Below are positions 32,411 to 33,970 of a stretch of DNA of 33,970 bases, piece after piece; the first letter of the stretch is position 1; the number at the start of each line of letters is the position of its first letter. The notes beneath the pieces are model-generated. The model was not told the origin of the DNA. It searched no databases and was given only the letters and a program-made list of their open reading frames with translations. The position numbers were made by a program, and so were the translations under genes. Origin of the DNA: Streptomyces phaeoluteigriseus (GTDB taxonomy: Bacteria; Actinomycetota; Actinomycetes; Streptomycetales; Streptomycetaceae); the NCBI RefSeq assembly GCF_001896135.2, contig NZ_MPOH02000015.1:847900-881869 (forward strand), given 5' to 3'.

Positions 32411-33970
32411 GCAGCTCCCGGTACGTCGCGACGAGGGCCTTCGTCGAGGCGTCCAGGCCGGGGACGTCGGCGCCCTCGGTGAGGGCGGGTTCGACGCGCT
32501 TGGCGAGGACCTTGCCGAGTTCGAGGCGTCCAGGCCGGGGACGTCGGCGCCCTCGGTGAGGGCGGGTTCGACGCGCTTGGCGAGGACCTTGCCGAGTTCG
32601 ACGCCCCACTGGTCGAAGGAGTCGATGTCCCAGATCGCGCCCTGGACGAACACCTTGTGCTCGTAGAGCGCGATGAGCTGGCCGAGCACCGACGGGGTCA
32701 GCTCGGCGGCCAGGATCGTGGTCGTGGGGTGGTTGCCACGGAACGTCTTGTGGGCCACCAGCTCCTCCGCCATCCCCTCGGCGCGGACCTCGTCGGGGGT
32801 CTTGCCGAAGGCCAGTGCCTGCGTCTGCGCGAAGAAGTTCGCCATCAACAGGTCGTGCTGCGCCCGGAGTTCCTCGCTCAGCTCGCCGACGGGACGGGCG
32901 AAGCCGATGAAGTCCGCCGGGATCAGCTTCGTGCCCTGGTGGATCAACTGGTAGTACGCGTGCTGCCCGTTGGTCCCCGGCGTGCCCCAGACCACGGGCC
33001 CGGTCTGCCACTCGACGGCCGGCCCGCACGGTCCACGGACTTGCCGTTGGACTCCATGTCGAGCTGCTGGAGATAGGCGGTGAACTTCGACAGGTAGTGG
33101 CTGTACGGCAGCACCGCGTGCGACTGCGCGTCGTGGAAGTTGCCGTACCAGACACCCAGCAGGCCCAGCAGCAGCGGGGCGTTGGCCTCCGCGGGCGCGG
33201 TGCGGAAGTGCTCGTCGACCAGGTGGAAGCCGTCGAGCATCTCGCGGAAGCGGTCCGCACCGATGGCGATCATCAGGGACAGGCCGATCGCCGAGTCGAA
33301 CGAGTAGCGACCGCCGACCCAGTCCCAGAACTCGAACATGTTGGCGGTGTCGATGCCGAACCCGGCCACCTTCTCGGCGTTCGTCGACAGCGCGACGAAA
33401 TGCTTGGCGACGGCGGCCTCGTCACCGAGCGCGGCCAGCAGCCAGGTGCGGGCCGAGGTGGCGTTGGTAATCGTCTCGATCGTGGTGAACGTCTTCGACG
33501 CGATGATGAACAGCGTCTCGGCCGGGTCCAGGTCCCGGGTCGCCTCGTGCAGATCGGCACCGTCGACGTTCGACACGAAGCGGACCGTGAGGTCGCGGTC
33601 GGTGAACGCCCGCAGTGCCTCGTAGGCCATCGCCGGGCCGAGGTCGGAGCCGCCGATGCCGATGTTGACGACGTTCCTGATGCGCCGGCCGGTGTGGCCG
33701 GTCCAGTCACCGGAGCGGACCCGCTCGGCGAAGTCCGCCATCCGGTCGAGCACCGCGTGCACCGCGGGCACGACGTTCTCCCCGTCCACCTCGATCACCG
33801 CGTCACGCGCAGCGCGCAACGCGGTGTGCAGGACGGCACGGTCCTCGGTGATGTTGATCCGCTCGCCGCGGAACATGGCGTCCCGGAGCCCGAACACGCC
33901 GGTGGCGGCGGCCAGCTCGCGCAACAGCGCGAGGGTCTCATCGGTGATCAGATGCTTGGAATAGTCGATG
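32400..33970 (-). pseudogene. pgi: Glucose-6-phosphate isomerase, 5'-truncated by the window and frame-disrupted
   Basis: Pgi interconverts glucose-6-P and fructose-6-P, linking glycolysis to the pentose phosphate operon nearby. The N-terminal ~45-50 residues lie beyond the right edge; the sequence enters at IDYSKHLITDETLALL. Conserved parts are NIGIGGSDLGPAMAYEAL, IIASKTFTTIETITNA, FEFWDWVGGRYSFDSAIG and HAVLPYSHYLSKFTAYLQQLDMESNGKS. Near 33016 one base is missing; the frame then continues with VWGTPGTNGQHAYYQLIHQGTK to LGKVLAKRVEPALTEGADVP. A 77-bp duplication then shifts the frame again; the true end ASTKALVATYRELRGR follows only the second copy. As it stands no complete enzyme is made. 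Loss of Pgi may be tolerated if a paralogue exists; sequencing or assembly error is an alternative. Confidence 0.92.
32444..32597. repeat. Perfect 77-bp tandem duplication inside pgi
   Basis: Positions 32444-32520 and 32521-32597 are identical over all 77 bases. TCGA is present at each copy boundary and again just after copy 2, a microhomology signature of slippage. As 77 is not a multiple of three, the duplication shifts the pgi frame and repeats the codons for LGKVLAKRVEPALTEGADVP. Confidence 0.95.

Overview
The window is high-GC actinobacterial DNA and almost certainly Streptomyces. Start codons are often GTG or TTG, neighbouring genes overlap by ATGA/GTGA junctions, and the order suf operon - ABC transporter - ctaA - ctaB - tkt - tal - zwf - opcA - pgl is the conserved actinobacterial block known from S. 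coelicolor (around SCO1920-SCO1942) and, rearranged, from Mycobacterium tuberculosis (around Rv1445-Rv1466).

Region 1 (1-1540): a tandem 22-bp palindromic repeat array, then a membrane-anchored protein with an extracytoplasmic AbfB-like (arabinose-binding) domain, ending at a terminator shared with the convergent suf operon. Region 2 (1565-8313): the complete SUF iron-sulfur assembly operon on the minus strand, sufR-sufB-sufD-Rieske ferredoxin-sufC-sufS-sufU-sufT. Its control region has a perfect CAAC-N6-GTTG SufR box over an apparently leaderless promoter, plus an iron-box-like site. Region 3 (8355-15122): an AAC(3)-fold acetyltransferase, a two-gene ABC-2 exporter, heme A synthase ctaA, a frameshifted amidohydrolase, a small hypothetical protein and heme O synthase ctaB. 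Region 4 (15123-21821): tkt-tal-zwf-opcA-pgl, giving the oxidative and non-oxidative pentose phosphate pathway; opcA has two apparent -1 frameshifts.

Region 5 (21855-32273) is the accessory part. It holds an alpha-glucoside-type uptake operon (GH13 glucosidase, lipoprotein solute-binding protein, two permeases), a second solute-binding protein, and a divergent PadR regulator with a MacB/FtsX-type ABC transporter. Two copies of a 15-bp palindrome, RTTACCTAACAGGTAA-like, and one half-site lie in both control regions. This suggests one regulator, most likely the PadR protein, controls sugar uptake and the MacB-like transporter together. No ATPase for the sugar importer is present, so it presumably uses a shared MsiK-type ATPase encoded elsewhere.

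Region 6 (32264-33970): a repeat-rich convergent junction (3 x 24 bp, 2 x 15 bp, 2 x 77 bp direct repeats) and the 3' part of pgi. The pgi gene is broken by one apparent -1 frameshift and by the 77-bp perfect tandem duplication. The four -1 frameshifts in this window (amidohydrolase, opcA twice, pgi) all look like loss of one C from a CC pair on the plus strand, so base-calling error is a serious alternative to real gene decay.
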